From the NCBI GenBank assembly GCA_017509755.1, contig JAFWOY010000029.1, positions 62,001 to 126,000 of the forward strand: DNA of 64,000 nucleotides, written 5' to 3'. This document shows, piece after piece, positions 50,924 through 60,820 of this stretch (the first letter of the stretch is position 1; each line of letters opens with the position of its first letter). The notes under the pieces are model-generated. The model made no database searches. It was not told the origin of the DNA and was given only the letters and a program-made list of their open reading frames with translations. This stretch comes from Bacteroidales bacterium (GTDB taxonomy: Bacteria > Bacteroidota > Bacteroidia > Bacteroidales > UBA932). Made by a program: the position numbers and the translations under genes.

Positions 50924-53044
50924 TCATTTTTGATTCAATCCTTTCAACGAAAGCCCGATCCGTTGCCGGTCCAGATCCACGCTGATGACGCGTGCTTCCA
51001 GTTGCTGGTGGACTTTCAACACTTTGGACGGGTCGGACACATACTTGTCACCCATCTGCGACACGTGGATCAGCCCGTGTTCGTGGATACCGATATCCAC
51101 GAAGGCTCCGAAGGCCGTCACATTGGTCACGATGCAGGGCAGGATCATGCCCACCTGCACATCCTCGATCGACTGGATCTCCTGTGAGAATTCGAACACA
51201 TGGATCGAGCCGCGCGGATCGCGGCCGCGTTTGGCAATCTCGGCCATCATGTCGGTGAGCGTAGGCATGCCCACGTCACCGGACACATAGCGCTTCAGGT
51301 CCACTTTAGCCCGGATCTGCGCATCCGCGATGAACGATCCGACCGGAACGCCCGCATCGGCGGCCATCCGTTCCACCAGGGCATAGCGCTCCGGATGGAC
51401 GGCCGTATTGTCGAGCGGGTTGGCCGCATCGGGAATCCGCAGGAAACCGGCGCACTGCTCAAAGACTTTCGCACCCAAGCGTTTGACATTCAACAATTCA
51501 TCACGAGAACCGAAGGGACCGTTTTCCGTCCGGTAATCCACGATATTGCGCGCCAGGACCGGTCCGATGCCCGAAACATAGCGCAGCAGCCAGCTGCTGG
51601 CCGTATTGAGATTGATGCCCACCCGGTTGACACAACTTTCCACCGTCTCATCGAGCCGTTCCTTCAGCAAGGCCTGGTCCACGTCATGCTGATACTGCCC
51701 CACCCCGATGCTCTTCGGATCGATCTTCACCAGTTCCGCAAGCGGATCCATCAGCCTGCGGCCGATGGAGACTGCGCCGCGGACCGTCACATCATAGTCC
51801 GGAAACTCTTCGCGGGCCACCTCCGAAGCCGAATAGACCGAAGCTCCGTCCTCACTGACCGAATAGACCCGAACTCCTTCAGGAAGGGCGACTTTCTTGA
51901 TAAAAGCCTCCGTCTCCCGACCGGCCGTTCCGTTGCCGATGGCTATCACCTCGATCTTGTAGGCTTCCACAAGCGCCGAAATCTTGCGCATCGCCGCCAT
52001 CTTTTCATTCACCGGAGGATGGGGATAGATGGTATCGTTGTGCAGCAACGTCCCTTGCGCATCCAGGCAGACCACCTTGCAGCCCGTACGGAAACCCGGA
52101 TCGATGGCCAGGGTGCGTTTCTGTCCCACCGGCGGGGCGAGGAGCAATTCGCGCAGGTTTTCTCCAAACACACGGATCGCTTCGATATCCGCCTTTTCCT
52201 TGGCCTGGGCCAGCACCTCGTTCTCAATGGACGGATGCAGGAGCCGCTTGTAGGCATCCTCAACGGCCGCATCGACCTGAGCCCGGCATGCAGGCGTGGG
52301 CCGGCGCTTCTTCTCATAGACCTTGCGGTCGATGCGCTCCAGCGCGTGTTCGGGATTGACTTCCACTTTTACACTGACATACCCCTGGGTTCGGGCCCGG
52401 AGCATGGCCAGGAGCCGGTGCGAGGGAATCCGGTCGAGCCGCTGCGCAAAATCGAAATAATTCTGGTAGTTCTGCGCCTCCGCATCGTCTTCCTTGCCGC
52501 GGGAAACATGGGATGCGACAGTACCCCAGCGCGTGTAAAGGTCGCGCAGCTGGGCCCGGACAGGCTGGCTCTCCGCCACCATCTCGGCAATGATGTCGCG
52601 CGCACCGGCCAAAGCCTCTTCCGACTCGCGTTCCGGATGATCAAGTTCCATATTCCACAACTTGAGCGCCAGGGGCTCATACCCTTTTTCGCGCGCCACG
52701 GAAGCCCGCGTGCGCCGCTTCGGCCGGTACGGCAGATAGAGGTCCTCTACTGTTTGTGCATCCACCTCGTTCTCAATGGCATGGCGGAGATCATCCGTCA
52801 ACTTGCCCTGTTCTTCGATGCTGGCGAGGATGGCGGCCTTGCGTTTCTCCAATTCCGTGAAGCGGAGCCAATAATGGCGGACCGCTGCGACCTGCAGCTC
52901 GTCCATAGCGCCCGTCCGCTCCTTGCGATAACGGCTGATAAAGGGGACAGTCGCCCCTTCTTCAAAAAGATCGATACAATGCTCCACCTGCCAGGCAGCT
53001 ACGGCGAGCTGGCCGGCGATATGATCCGTGTACAGTTTATTCAT
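50924..53044 (-). CDS. tex: Tex-family RNA-binding protein
   Basis: This conserved nucleic-acid-binding protein, linked to transcription in the species studied, has 706 residues. It has the N-terminal helical Tex domain (VPFISRYRKERTGAMDELQV), a YqgF/RNase H-like fold with TLAIDPGFRTGCKVVCLD, and helix-hairpin-helix repeats (GIGPVLARNIVDYR). A C-terminal S1 domain contains GMILPCIVTNVTAFGAFVDI. It is full length and overlaps the ClC gene by eight bases. Confidence 0.95.
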   Translation of the reverse strand: MNKLYTDHIAGQLAVAAWQVEHCIDLFEEGATVPFISRYRKERTGAMDELQVAAVRHYWLRFTELEKRKAAILASIEEQGKLTDDLRHAIENEVDAQTVEDLYLPYRPKRRTRASVAREKGYEPLALKLWNMELDHPERESEEALAGARDIIAEMVAESQPVRAQLRDLYTRWGTVASHVSRGKEDDAEAQNYQNYFDFAQRLDRIPSHRLLAMLRARTQGYVSVKVEVNPEHALERIDRKVYEKKRRPTPACRAQVDAAVEDAYKRLLHPSIENEVLAQAKEKADIEAIRVFGENLRELLLAPPVGQKRTLAIDPGFRTGCKVVCLDAQGTLLHNDTIYPHPPVNEKMAAMRKISALVEAYKIEVIAIGNGTAGRETEAFIKKVALPEGVRVYSVSEDGASVYSASEVAREEFPDYDVTVRGAVSIGRRLMDPLAELVKIDPKSIGVGQYQHDVDQALLKERLDETVESCVNRVGINLNTASSWLLRYVSGIGPVLARNIVDYRTENGPFGSRDELLNVKRLGAKVFEQCAGFLRIPDAANPLDNTAVHPERYALVERMAADAGVPVGSFIADAQIRAKVDLKRYVSGDVGMPTLTDMMAEIAKRGRDPRGSIHVFEFSQEIQSIEDVQVGMILPCIVTNVTAFGAFVDIGIHEHGLIHVSQMGDKYVSDPSKVLKVHQQLEARVISVDLDRQRIGLSLKGLNQK

Positions 53045-54821
53045 TGGATACGGCTTTTAGCTGGTCGCGGTACGAGGAGAATATCTTGCTCTTCGACACA
53101 AAACCCAGGTATTTGTTTTCGTCGTCCAGGACCGGAAGGTTCCAGGCCTGTGTCGCTTCGAATTTGTTCATCACGCTGGTCATCCGTTCGTCAAGATAGA
53201 CGAAGGCGGGCGAACTCTTCATGAGCGTGTAGATCTTCACATTGTCGTAGCGGCTGCGGTCGAACATCATCTCGCGGACATCGTCGAGCGTTACGACACC
53301 CTGGAAACGCCCCTGCCGGTCGAGTACCGGAAAGAGATTCCGGTGCGAGCGGGAGATGGCATCGACCAGGTCACCGAGCGTCCCTTCGTAATAAACCGGT
53401 GTAAAATCGTGCTCCACCAGGTCCTGCGTCTTGAGCAGCGTAAGGACCGCCTGGTCGCTGTCGTGCGTCAGCAGTTCGCCTTGGGCTGCGATGCGCTTGG
53501 TATAGATGGAATATTTTTCGAAAAACCGGATGGTCCCATAGCTGATGGCGGATGTCACGATCAGCGGAATCAGCAATTCATAACCGCCTGTAATCTCAGC
53601 AATCAGGAAGATGGCTGTCATCGGGGCCTGCATCACACCGGCCATCAGGCCGCCCATGCCCACCAGCACGAAATTGGCCTCCGGTACCAGCGCGATACCA
53701 GACAGGTTGATGAGGCGGGCGATGACGAAACCGGCCAGGCCGCCGCTGACAAGCGTCGGGCCGAAGGTACCGCCCACGCCGCCGCCGGCATTGGTAAAAG
53801 CCGTTGCAAAGACCTTGAACAGCAGGATCGCTGCAAAATACAACAGGAAGAGCCAAGGGCTCGCGGTCAGCCAGTCTCCGAAAATGGTACGGGAAATGGC
53901 GCCCGGATTATTGTTGAGCATCAGGGACAAGGACTGATACCCCTCTCCGTAAAGCGGCGGGAAAAGGAAGATCAGGATACCCAGCAGCGCTGCGCACAGG
54001 ACCCAGCGCCAGAAGGGATTGCGGAGATGCCGCATCCGGTCTTCCACTTTCAGCGTGACCCGGATGAAATAGAGGGACATGAATCCGCAGAAGATGCCGA
54101 GCAGCAGATAGAACGGAATATTGCCCAGGCTGAAAGCTTCAATCGAGCCGGCAAACTGCACGTCATTCCCCATGAAGATGTATGTGACCACCGTCGCCGT
54201 AACCGAGGAGAGGAGCAGCGGCAGGATGGCATTCATCGACATGTTGAAGAGAAGGATCTCCAACGTAAACAGGACACCGGCGAGCGGAGCCTTGAAGATA
54301 CCGGCAATGGCAGCTGCGGCCCCGCATCCCAGCAGCATCGTCATATCCTTATAGGACAAGCCCGCCCAACGGGCCACCGTCGAACCGATGGCAGCGCCGG
54401 AATAGACGATCGGGGCCTCGGCCCCGACGCTGCCGCCAAAACCGATCGTGACGGAACTGGCTGCAATCGAAGACCACATGTTATGTGCCTTGATGTTCGA
54501 TTCGTGCTTGGAAACCGCCTGCAGCACTTTCGTGACGCCGTGACTGATATCGTCTTTCAGGATGTAGCGCACAAAGAGCATCGACAACAGCATGCCGATA
54601 CCGGGATAGAGAAGCAACAGGAGTCCGTCTGAGAGGCCCTTGAACCAGGATGTCAATCCGGTCTGTATCCAGAGAATCAGGGTTTTGAGCAGGATTGCCG
54701 CACAACCGCACAGCAAACCGACCAACACTGCAAGGAGCAGCAGCTTGGTTTTATCGGACAGGAATCTGGGCCGGTCAGTCGTCACCTTCCTCCGAGGCAG
54801 CCTCGGCCGCGGCGATATCAT
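53037..54821 (-). CDS. ClC-family chloride channel or antiporter with CBS domains
   Basis: This membrane protein has 594 residues from ATG 54821. The ClC core includes GFGGSVGAEAPIVYSG (selectivity-filter region), AGIFKAPLAGVLFTLEILL and GGGVGGTFGPTLVSGG. Two CBS domains (from about residue 480 to the end, with GRFQGVVTLDDVREMMF and DENKYLGFVSKS) may bind nucleotides. The longest frame begins at 54911 but would overlap the preceding gene by 137 bases. GTG 54785, near that gene's stop, is another candidate. Whether it is a channel or a proton exchanger cannot be told. Confidence 0.9.
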   Translation of the reverse strand: MISPRPRLPRRKVTTDRPRFLSDKTKLLLLAVLVGLLCGCAAILLKTLILWIQTGLTSWFKGLSDGLLLLLYPGIGMLLSMLFVRYILKDDISHGVTKVLQAVSKHESNIKAHNMWSSIAASSVTIGFGGSVGAEAPIVYSGAAIGSTVARWAGLSYKDMTMLLGCGAAAAIAGIFKAPLAGVLFTLEILLFNMSMNAILPLLLSSVTATVVTYIFMGNDVQFAGSIEAFSLGNIPFYLLLGIFCGFMSLYFIRVTLKVEDRMRHLRNPFWRWVLCAALLGILIFLFPPLYGEGYQSLSLMLNNNPGAISRTIFGDWLTASPWLFLLYFAAILLFKVFATAFTNAGGGVGGTFGPTLVSGGLAGFVIARLINLSGIALVPEANFVLVGMGGLMAGVMQAPMTAIFLIAEITGGYELLIPLIVTSAISYGTIRFFEKYSIYTKRIAAQGELLTHDSDQAVLTLLKTQDLVEHDFTPVYYEGTLGDLVDAISRSHRNLFPVLDRQGRFQGVVTLDDVREMMFDRSRYDNVKIYTLMKSSPAFVYLDERMTSVMNKFEATQAWNLPVLDDENKYLGFVSKSKIFSSYRDQLKAVSNE

Positions 54822-55128
54822 CGTCCGATGCCGGGAAGCTTCCGCCTTCTCCATCATCTCCATCATCTCCGTCCTCGCTCTTGAAAACTTCTTCAGCATC
54901 TTCGTAATCATCCACCTTCACCTTGATCTTGACCAAGTAAAGGGCATCAGGGATTTCCAGGGTTACGGCATAGAAAGAAGTGCCGTCCGGTTTGTCCACT
55001 TTGAAGATATCCCCCATATAATCGGCATAGCCATGGGGATATTTCTCGCGGAAAGCGTCCTTCAACTCTTCCGACATGTTATCGTAGCTGATCACAGCCC
55101 TTTTCTTGGGGATGTTTTGTCCTGCCAT
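54775..55128 (-). CDS. Small acidic conserved protein of unknown function
   Basis: This 117-residue protein has a compact domain with NMSEELKDAFREKYPHGYADY and a low-complexity acidic tail (GDDGDDGEGG and similar). I recognise it only as a conserved Bacteroidales hypothetical. It has its own promoter (55151-55181), and its end overlaps the possible starts of the ClC gene. There are no catalytic motifs and no signal peptide. Confidence 0.8.
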   Translation of the reverse strand: MAGQNIPKKRAVISYDNMSEELKDAFREKYPHGYADYMGDIFKVDKPDGTSFYAVTLEIPDALYLVKIKVKVDDYEDAEEVFKSEDGDDGDDGEGGSFPASDDDIAAAEAASEEGDD

Positions 55129-55150
55129 AGTCAGTTAAAATTTGGTTGTG

Positions 55151-55181
55151 CAAGTATAGGAGATTTTTTCGTACCAACAAA
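55151..55181 (-). promoter_or_regulatory. Promoter of the acidic-protein gene
   Basis: On the minus strand TTTG (55178-55181), 19 bases, then TATACTTG (55151-55158), one mismatch from TAnnTTTG. It lies 22 bases before the ATG. Confidence 0.6.
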
Positions 55182-55186
55182 AAAAA

Positions 55187-56710
55187 TCAGCGTTTCTTGA
55201 AGAAAAAAGACTTTTGGCGTTGTTTTTTGGCAATGTCCCGTTCCACAAAGATCCTTTTCCCCGTGCGGGGATCCTTTCCGGTATGGAACATTTCCGTCGA
55301 AACGGTCATGGGAGTCGGCGTGAAATCCTGCACCTGCTCAGTGCGGACCCCGCGCAGTGCCGGGTGTCTGGAGAGGGCTTCCATATCCTGCATCGTGCAG
55401 CCCGGATGGGCCGAGATGAAATACGGGATAATCTCATAATTGAGGCCTTTTTGCCGGATCAACTTGCAGAACTCTTTCTCGAGGCGTTCGAAGAGTTTGA
55501 ACGAGGGTTTGCCCATGGCCTGCAGCACATGGTCCTCGGTATGTTCAGGCGCGACCTTGAGCCGCCCGCTGGTATGCCGCGTCACAAGCTGCTCGAAATA
55601 GCGGCGGCCGTCCTCCGAGAGGAAGCCGTTTTCATCCAGGAAAAGGTCGTAGCGGATGCCGCTGCTCACGAACACGTGTTTGACACCCGGCACTCTAAGC
55701 ACCTTTTCATACAACTGCAGCAGAGGCGTATGGTCGTGGTTCAGGTTGCGGCAGCGGTTCGGGAAGAGGCAGGCGGGCCGTTTGCATTTCGCGCACAGCG
55801 ACTTGTCGATACCGCCCATGCGGTACATATTCGCGGAAGGTGCGCCCAGGTCGGAGATGGTACCTTTGAACTCGGGATGCCGGGTCAGCGCCTCTACCTC
55901 GCGCAGGATCGAGGCCTCGCTGCGCGACTGGATCTCCTTGCCCTGGTGGGCGGTGATCGCGCAGAAATTGCAGCCGCCGAAGCAACCGCGGTGTGTCGTG
56001 ATCGAGAACTTGATCATGTCGTACGCCGGGATGCGTTTCCCCTTGTAACGGGGATGCGGCAGGCGGGTAAAGGGCAGTTCATAGACCCAGTCCAGTTCTT
56101 CGGTAGTCAGCGGCGGGCCCATCAGGATGCGCGGCAGCTGGCCGGCCGTACCGTTCTCATAGGCCTCAGCCACCTGGATGATAGGCTTCTCCCCCATTCC
56201 GGCAATCAGGATGTCAGCGCCGCTCTCCTCGAGAATCGAGGGCTTCATGCAGTCATCCCAGTAATCGTAGTGCGGCTCACGCCGCAGCGACGCTTCGATG
56301 CCGCCGATTACGACGGGGACATCGGGCCAGAGTTGCTTGAGGATTCTCGTATAAACGACAGTTGTCCGGTCGGGGCGGGCGTCCGGGCGGCCATCCGGTG
56401 TATAGGCATCATTGCTGCGCAGGCGCTTGGCCGCTGTATAACGGTTGACCATGGAGTCCATCGCGCCGGCTCCAACGCCGAAGAAAAGGCGCGGACGGCC
56501 CAACTTGCGGAAATCCCGCAGGTCGTCGCGCCAGTTGGGCTGTGGCACCACGGCCACCTTGTAGCCCTTGGCTTCCAGGACGCGGGCGATCACCGACACG
56601 CCGAAGGAGGGATGGTCCACGTAGGCATCCCCCATGAAAAGGATGACGTCGAGCTGGTCCCAGCCCAAAGCTTCCACTTCTTTCTTCGATGTCGGCAGGA
56701 AAGGACTCAT
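55187..56710 (-). CDS. YgiQ-family radical SAM protein
   Basis: This 507-residue protein of the YgiQ group has unknown reaction. The N-terminal domain (LDVILFMGDAYVDHPSFG) precedes the radical SAM core with the iron-sulfur ligands in RGCFGGCNFCAI. A C-terminal block has CKRPACLFPNRCRNLNHDH and a basic tail (KKQRQKSFFFKKR). It is full length. It overlaps the EamA gene upstream by four bases. Confidence 0.92.
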   Translation of the reverse strand: MSPFLPTSKKEVEALGWDQLDVILFMGDAYVDHPSFGVSVIARVLEAKGYKVAVVPQPNWRDDLRDFRKLGRPRLFFGVGAGAMDSMVNRYTAAKRLRSNDAYTPDGRPDARPDRTTVVYTRILKQLWPDVPVVIGGIEASLRREPHYDYWDDCMKPSILEESGADILIAGMGEKPIIQVAEAYENGTAGQLPRILMGPPLTTEELDWVYELPFTRLPHPRYKGKRIPAYDMIKFSITTHRGCFGGCNFCAITAHQGKEIQSRSEASILREVEALTRHPEFKGTISDLGAPSANMYRMGGIDKSLCAKCKRPACLFPNRCRNLNHDHTPLLQLYEKVLRVPGVKHVFVSSGIRYDLFLDENGFLSEDGRRYFEQLVTRHTSGRLKVAPEHTEDHVLQAMGKPSFKLFERLEKEFCKLIRQKGLNYEIIPYFISAHPGCTMQDMEALSRHPALRGVRTEQVQDFTPTPMTVSTEMFHTGKDPRTGKRIFVERDIAKKQRQKSFFFKKR

Positions 56711-57609
56711 GAGGCAGCGGCGCGGGAACGGATGACGAGGAAGACACCGCCGAAGACCAGCAGCGTGGCAACCAGTTTCTGCCAGTTGAGGACGTCGAGT
56801 CCGGTGATGATGCTGATGACGGCGGCAATGATCGGCTGCAGGTAGCTGTACATGCTTACCAGGGTCGGGCGGATGCGTTTCTGGCCGTAAGGGATGAGGA
56901 AATACGCCACGAAGGTGGCGAAGAAGATGAGGAAGAGGATCTCCCAGATGACGTTATGCGGGATAGCGGCATAATCGGCCGTCACCAGCTCCTGGCCGGA
57001 AAACGGCAGCGACAGGATCAGGGAAAAGAGGAAGGTCCACTTCATGAAAGTCACGACGCTGTAACGGGCAATCAGTTTCCGGAACGCGCCGAGATAGAGC
57101 GCAAAACTCAGACTGTTCAACACCAGCAGGACGAATCCGAGGGGTTCGGTTTTCGAGACGGCACCTTCCGCATGGACCGAATTGAAGATCAGCAGCAGCA
57201 CGCCCCCGAAACTCACGGCAACGCCCAAGGCCTTTTTCCACGTGATGGGTTCTTTCAGGAAGAAAAAGGCGAAAAACATCGTGAAGATCGGCGAAAGGGT
57301 ATGCATGACCGAAGCGTCGATGGTGGCCGAGATCGTGATGGCCTTCAGGAAGGTCAGCTGGGGTACGAAGAGTCCGACCAGGGAAGCCAGGACAATCAGG
57401 CCGATGTCTTTCCGGGCTACAGGTTCTTTCGGCTGGAACAGCGACAGCAACCAGAAAAGCGCCGTCGCACCGACGGCCCGCAAGGTGAAGAGCAGCATCG
57501 GCGAAAGTACGTCGGAATTGGCGATATCCTTGCAGAACACTAGGTTCAGTCCGAAGATCGTGTAAGCTCCGGCTACTGCCAGATGTCCGAAAAGTTGATC
57601 GTGTTTCAT
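56707..57609 (-). CDS. EamA/DMT-family transporter
   Basis: This 300-residue inner-membrane protein has ten helices in two EamA repeats (GAYTIFGLNLVFCKDIA, LSPIFTMFFAFFFLKEPITW, YLQPIIAAVISIITGLD). The substrate is unknown. I start at ATG 57609, 14 bases after argS; the open frame upstream mirrors argS. It is a paralogue of the type encoded at 45849-46772. Confidence 0.88.
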   Translation of the reverse strand: MKHDQLFGHLAVAGAYTIFGLNLVFCKDIANSDVLSPMLLFTLRAVGATALFWLLSLFQPKEPVARKDIGLIVLASLVGLFVPQLTFLKAITISATIDASVMHTLSPIFTMFFAFFFLKEPITWKKALGVAVSFGGVLLLIFNSVHAEGAVSKTEPLGFVLLVLNSLSFALYLGAFRKLIARYSVVTFMKWTFLFSLILSLPFSGQELVTADYAAIPHNVIWEILFLIFFATFVAYFLIPYGQKRIRPTLVSMYSYLQPIIAAVISIITGLDVLNWQKLVATLLVFGGVFLVIRSRAAAS

Positions 57610-57623
57610 ACCGGAGCGGAAAG

Positions 57624-59405
57624 TTACATACGCTCCGGCAAGGCGATACCGAGGATATTCATCGCATGGCGGAGGGTACGGGCAATGACTCTGATCAGGC
57701 AAAGGCGCTGGTCGCGCGTAGCAGCATCTTCTTCACGAAGGATCTGCGTGTCGTGATAATACTGGTTGAACTCTTTGGCCAGGTCGTAGGCAAAATTGGC
57801 CACCAGCGCCGGTGAATGGGCAGTGCCGGCCTCGCGGATCTTGTCGGGATAACCGCTGAGGATCTGGACGATCCCCTCTTCCTTTGGCAGCAGCGCTGCA
57901 CCCGTGACGGACGGCTGGTAGCCGGCCTCGGCCGCCTTGCGCAGAATCGAGCAGATGCGGGCGTGCGTGTACTGGATAAACGGTCCGGTGTTGCCGTTGA
58001 AGTCGATGGATTCCTTCGGGTCGAAGAGCATGGTCTTCCGCGGATCGACCTTGAGGATGAAATACTTCAGCGCACCGAGCGAGAGCATCTTGAAGAGGTC
58101 GTCCTGCTCCTGCTCCGACATGCCTTCCAGTTTGCCCAGCTCCAGCGAAGTTCCCTTCGCGGTGGCATACATGCGGTCGAGCAGGTCGTCGGCATCGACT
58201 ACCGTGCCCTCGCGCGATTTCATCTTGCCTTCTGGGAGTTCCACCATGCCATAGGACATGTGGTAGATGGCATCGGACCAGTCAAAACCGAGCTTGCCGA
58301 GGATGAGCTTGAGCACCTGGAAGTGATAGTTCTGCTCGTTGCCCACGACATAGATGATCTCATCGAAATGGTATTCGTCGTAGCGCTGTTTGGCGGTACC
58401 CAGGTCCTGCGTCATATAGACGGAGGTGCCGTCCTTGCGGAGCAGCAGCTTCTCGTCAAGGCCGTCGGCTGTCAGGTCACACCACACGGAGCCGTCGTCG
58501 CGGCGGTAAAGTACGCCTTTCTCCAAGCCTTCTTCCACGAGGGCCTTTCCATCCTTATAGGTCTGCGACTCGTAGTAGATACGGTCGAACGCGATGCCGA
58601 GACGGCGGTAGGTCTCGTCGAAACCGGCATAGACCCAGCCGTTCATCTTCTCCCAGAGCGCGCGGACCTCGGGGTCGCCCTGCTCCCACTTGACGAGCAT
58701 GGCCTGGGCTTCCTGCAGGATCGGGGCGTTCTTCTCAGCCTCTTCCTGAGGCATGCCGCCGGCAACCAACTGTGCGATTTCCGCTTTCAGCAGGTCGTTG
58801 AACTTCACGTAATAGTCGCCCACCAGATGGTCGCCCTTCTTGCCGGAACTTTCCGGGGTTTCCCCGTTTCCGCATTTGAGCCAGGCCAGCATCGACTTGC
58901 AGATGTGGATGCCACGGTCGTTGACCAGATTCACCTTCAGCACTTTGTGGCCGCAGGCAGCGAGCAGCTGACTCACCGACCAGCCCAGCAGGTTGTTGCG
59001 GATATGTCCCAGATGGAGCGGCTTGTTGGTGTTCGGGCTGGAGAATTCCACCATCACGGTCTTGCCGGAGGCGGGCAGCTGCCCGAAATCGGGCTGTGCG
59101 GCGATCTTCGCCAGGTTCGAGGCCCAGTATGCCCCGGAAATTTTAATGTTGAGGAATCCCTTGACCACATTGAACGCGGCCACCTGCGAATCGTTCTCCT
59201 GCAGCCAGGCACCGATCTCAGTAGCCGTCGCCTCGGGGGCCTTGTGGCTGGTTTTCAGCAGCGGGAACACCACGAGGGTCACGTCGCCCTCGAATTCTTT
59301 CCGGGTAGGCTGCACCTGGATCAGGCCGGGTGCGGGTTCGACGCCGTAGAGTGCCGTCACGCAGCGGCGGGCGGCATCGGCGATATATTCAAGCGGATTC
59401 ATCAT
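57624..59405 (-). CDS. argS: Arginyl-tRNA synthetase
   Basis: This class I synthetase charges tRNA-Arg. The 593-residue protein has the Add-1 N-terminal domain and the HIGH-type signature SSPNTNKPLHLGHIRNN. The KMSKS loop appears in the degenerate form MKSREGTVV seen in many ArgRS. The anticodon-binding domain ends in IARTLRHAMNILGIALPERM, as is normal. It overlaps the AGCS gene by four bases. Confidence 0.97.
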   Translation of the reverse strand: MMNPLEYIADAARRCVTALYGVEPAPGLIQVQPTRKEFEGDVTLVVFPLLKTSHKAPEATATEIGAWLQENDSQVAAFNVVKGFLNIKISGAYWASNLAKIAAQPDFGQLPASGKTVMVEFSSPNTNKPLHLGHIRNNLLGWSVSQLLAACGHKVLKVNLVNDRGIHICKSMLAWLKCGNGETPESSGKKGDHLVGDYYVKFNDLLKAEIAQLVAGGMPQEEAEKNAPILQEAQAMLVKWEQGDPEVRALWEKMNGWVYAGFDETYRRLGIAFDRIYYESQTYKDGKALVEEGLEKGVLYRRDDGSVWCDLTADGLDEKLLLRKDGTSVYMTQDLGTAKQRYDEYHFDEIIYVVGNEQNYHFQVLKLILGKLGFDWSDAIYHMSYGMVELPEGKMKSREGTVVDADDLLDRMYATAKGTSLELGKLEGMSEQEQDDLFKMLSLGALKYFILKVDPRKTMLFDPKESIDFNGNTGPFIQYTHARICSILRKAAEAGYQPSVTGAALLPKEEGIVQILSGYPDKIREAGTAHSPALVANFAYDLAKEFNQYYHDTQILREEDAATRDQRLCLIRVIARTLRHAMNILGIALPERM

Positions 59406-60802
59406 TCTTTCTTTTTGGAAGTTTTGGCGAAGTAACGGTCCATCTCGCGGCGGGCCTTGGGCGCCAGCATGAAGAGGGTGAACATCGTGGGGAAAGCCAT
59501 CAGGGCGTAGGCGGCGTCAATCAGGCTGACAGCCACCTTGAGCGGAATGATGGCGGCCACCACCAGCATCGCCAGGAAAAAGTAATTATAGTATTTGGCA
59601 TAGCGGGCCCCGAAGAGGAAGCCCGTACATTTCTGTCCGTAATAGGAATAGGAGAACATCGTGCTGAAGGCGAAGAGGATCACCATCACGAAGAGCAGAT
59701 AGTGGCCAACCCCGGGGATGGCGGCGTCGAAGGACCGCAGCGCGTAGCGGAGTCCTTCCATCGAGCCCATGCCCGAACCGGCCGGCACGATCGAAGGATT
59801 GAGGGCCGAGCCGATCAGGATGGCCAGGGCCGTCAGCGTGCAGACGAGGCCGGAGTCGATGGAGGGGCCGATCATGGCCACCAGCCCTTCGCGGACCGGT
59901 TCGTTGTTCTTCGAAGCACCGTGCATCATCGAAGCGGTACCTACGCCCGCCTCGTTGACCAGGGCCGCGCGGCGCACGCCCGTCAGGGCGATCATGATAA
60001 TCGAGCCGATGCCGCCGCCCAGCGCACCGCGCGGGGTAAAGGCACCGACGAAAATGTCGCGGAAAACACCCGGAACCAGCCCGGCGTGCCGGATGATGAT
60101 GTAGAACACCAGGAGGAAATACAGGGCCACCATCGTCGGCACCAGTTTGGTGGCGATCTTCGAGATACGCTTGATGCCGCCGATGACCACGAACGAGACG
60201 ATGAGCGTGATGGCCACGCCGATGATCAGCCGTAGCGTCACGGTATTCTGTTCAGGGGCAAAGAAAAGCGTGGTAATGCTCTCGGTCAGCTGGTTGGACT
60301 GCATCACACAGAGCGTTCCGATCAGACCGAATATGGAGAAAAACACAGCCAGCGGCTTCCATTTCCTGCCCAGTCCTTCCGTAATCATGTACATCGGGCC
60401 GCCCTGCGTCTCGCCGGCATCATCTTTTCCCTTATACATGACGGCGACCGTACCTTCGAAGAATTTGGTGGCCATTCCCACGATGGCACTCACCCACATC
60501 CAGAAGATGGCGCCCGGACCGCCGATCGACAGGGCGACCGCCACGCCGGCGATGTTGCCCATCCCGACCGTGGCGGCGATGGCGCTGGTCAGCGCTTCAA
60601 AAGAAGAAATCTGGCCGGCCGCCGAATCGTCTTTCAAACGGAGCGCACCGATGGCCCGGCCATAGTAGCGCAGCGGAGCGAATTTCGAATAGAAGAGGAA
60701 AAACAGGCCGCCGCCCACCAGCAGGAAGAACAGCGGATACCCGCAGATAAAATCACTGAAGGCGGCGATGCCGCTGCCGATGGCGTTCCAGAAGCCGTCC
60801 AT
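59402..60802 (-). CDS. Sodium:alanine symporter (AGCS family)
   Basis: This inner-membrane sodium-coupled transporter for alanine or glycine has 466 residues. The family block is SAIAATVGMGNIAGVAVALS with GGPGAIFWMWVSAIVGMATK, followed by YKGKDDAGETQGGPMYMI. About eleven helices are visible. It lies 18 bases after rpoD and overlaps argS, so it is probably co-transcribed with both. Confidence 0.92.
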   Translation of the reverse strand: MDGFWNAIGSGIAAFSDFICGYPLFFLLVGGGLFFLFYSKFAPLRYYGRAIGALRLKDDSAAGQISSFEALTSAIAATVGMGNIAGVAVALSIGGPGAIFWMWVSAIVGMATKFFEGTVAVMYKGKDDAGETQGGPMYMITEGLGRKWKPLAVFFSIFGLIGTLCVMQSNQLTESITTLFFAPEQNTVTLRLIIGVAITLIVSFVVIGGIKRISKIATKLVPTMVALYFLLVFYIIIRHAGLVPGVFRDIFVGAFTPRGALGGGIGSIIMIALTGVRRAALVNEAGVGTASMMHGASKNNEPVREGLVAMIGPSIDSGLVCTLTALAILIGSALNPSIVPAGSGMGSMEGLRYALRSFDAAIPGVGHYLLFVMVILFAFSTMFSYSYYGQKCTGFLFGARYAKYYNYFFLAMLVVAAIIPLKVAVSLIDAAYALMAFPTMFTLFMLAPKARREMDRYFAKTSKKKE

Positions 60803-60820
60803 AGTCTATGTTTTGTCGAT

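Noticed and set aside
51200-53224. A 674-codon open frame on the plus strand opposite tex, and similar long frames opposite menG/Ntn-hydrolase (3244-4941) and susC (85-1716)
   Set aside because: They mirror well-recognised genes on the other strand, contain no known motifs, and are expected in GC-rich coding DNA.
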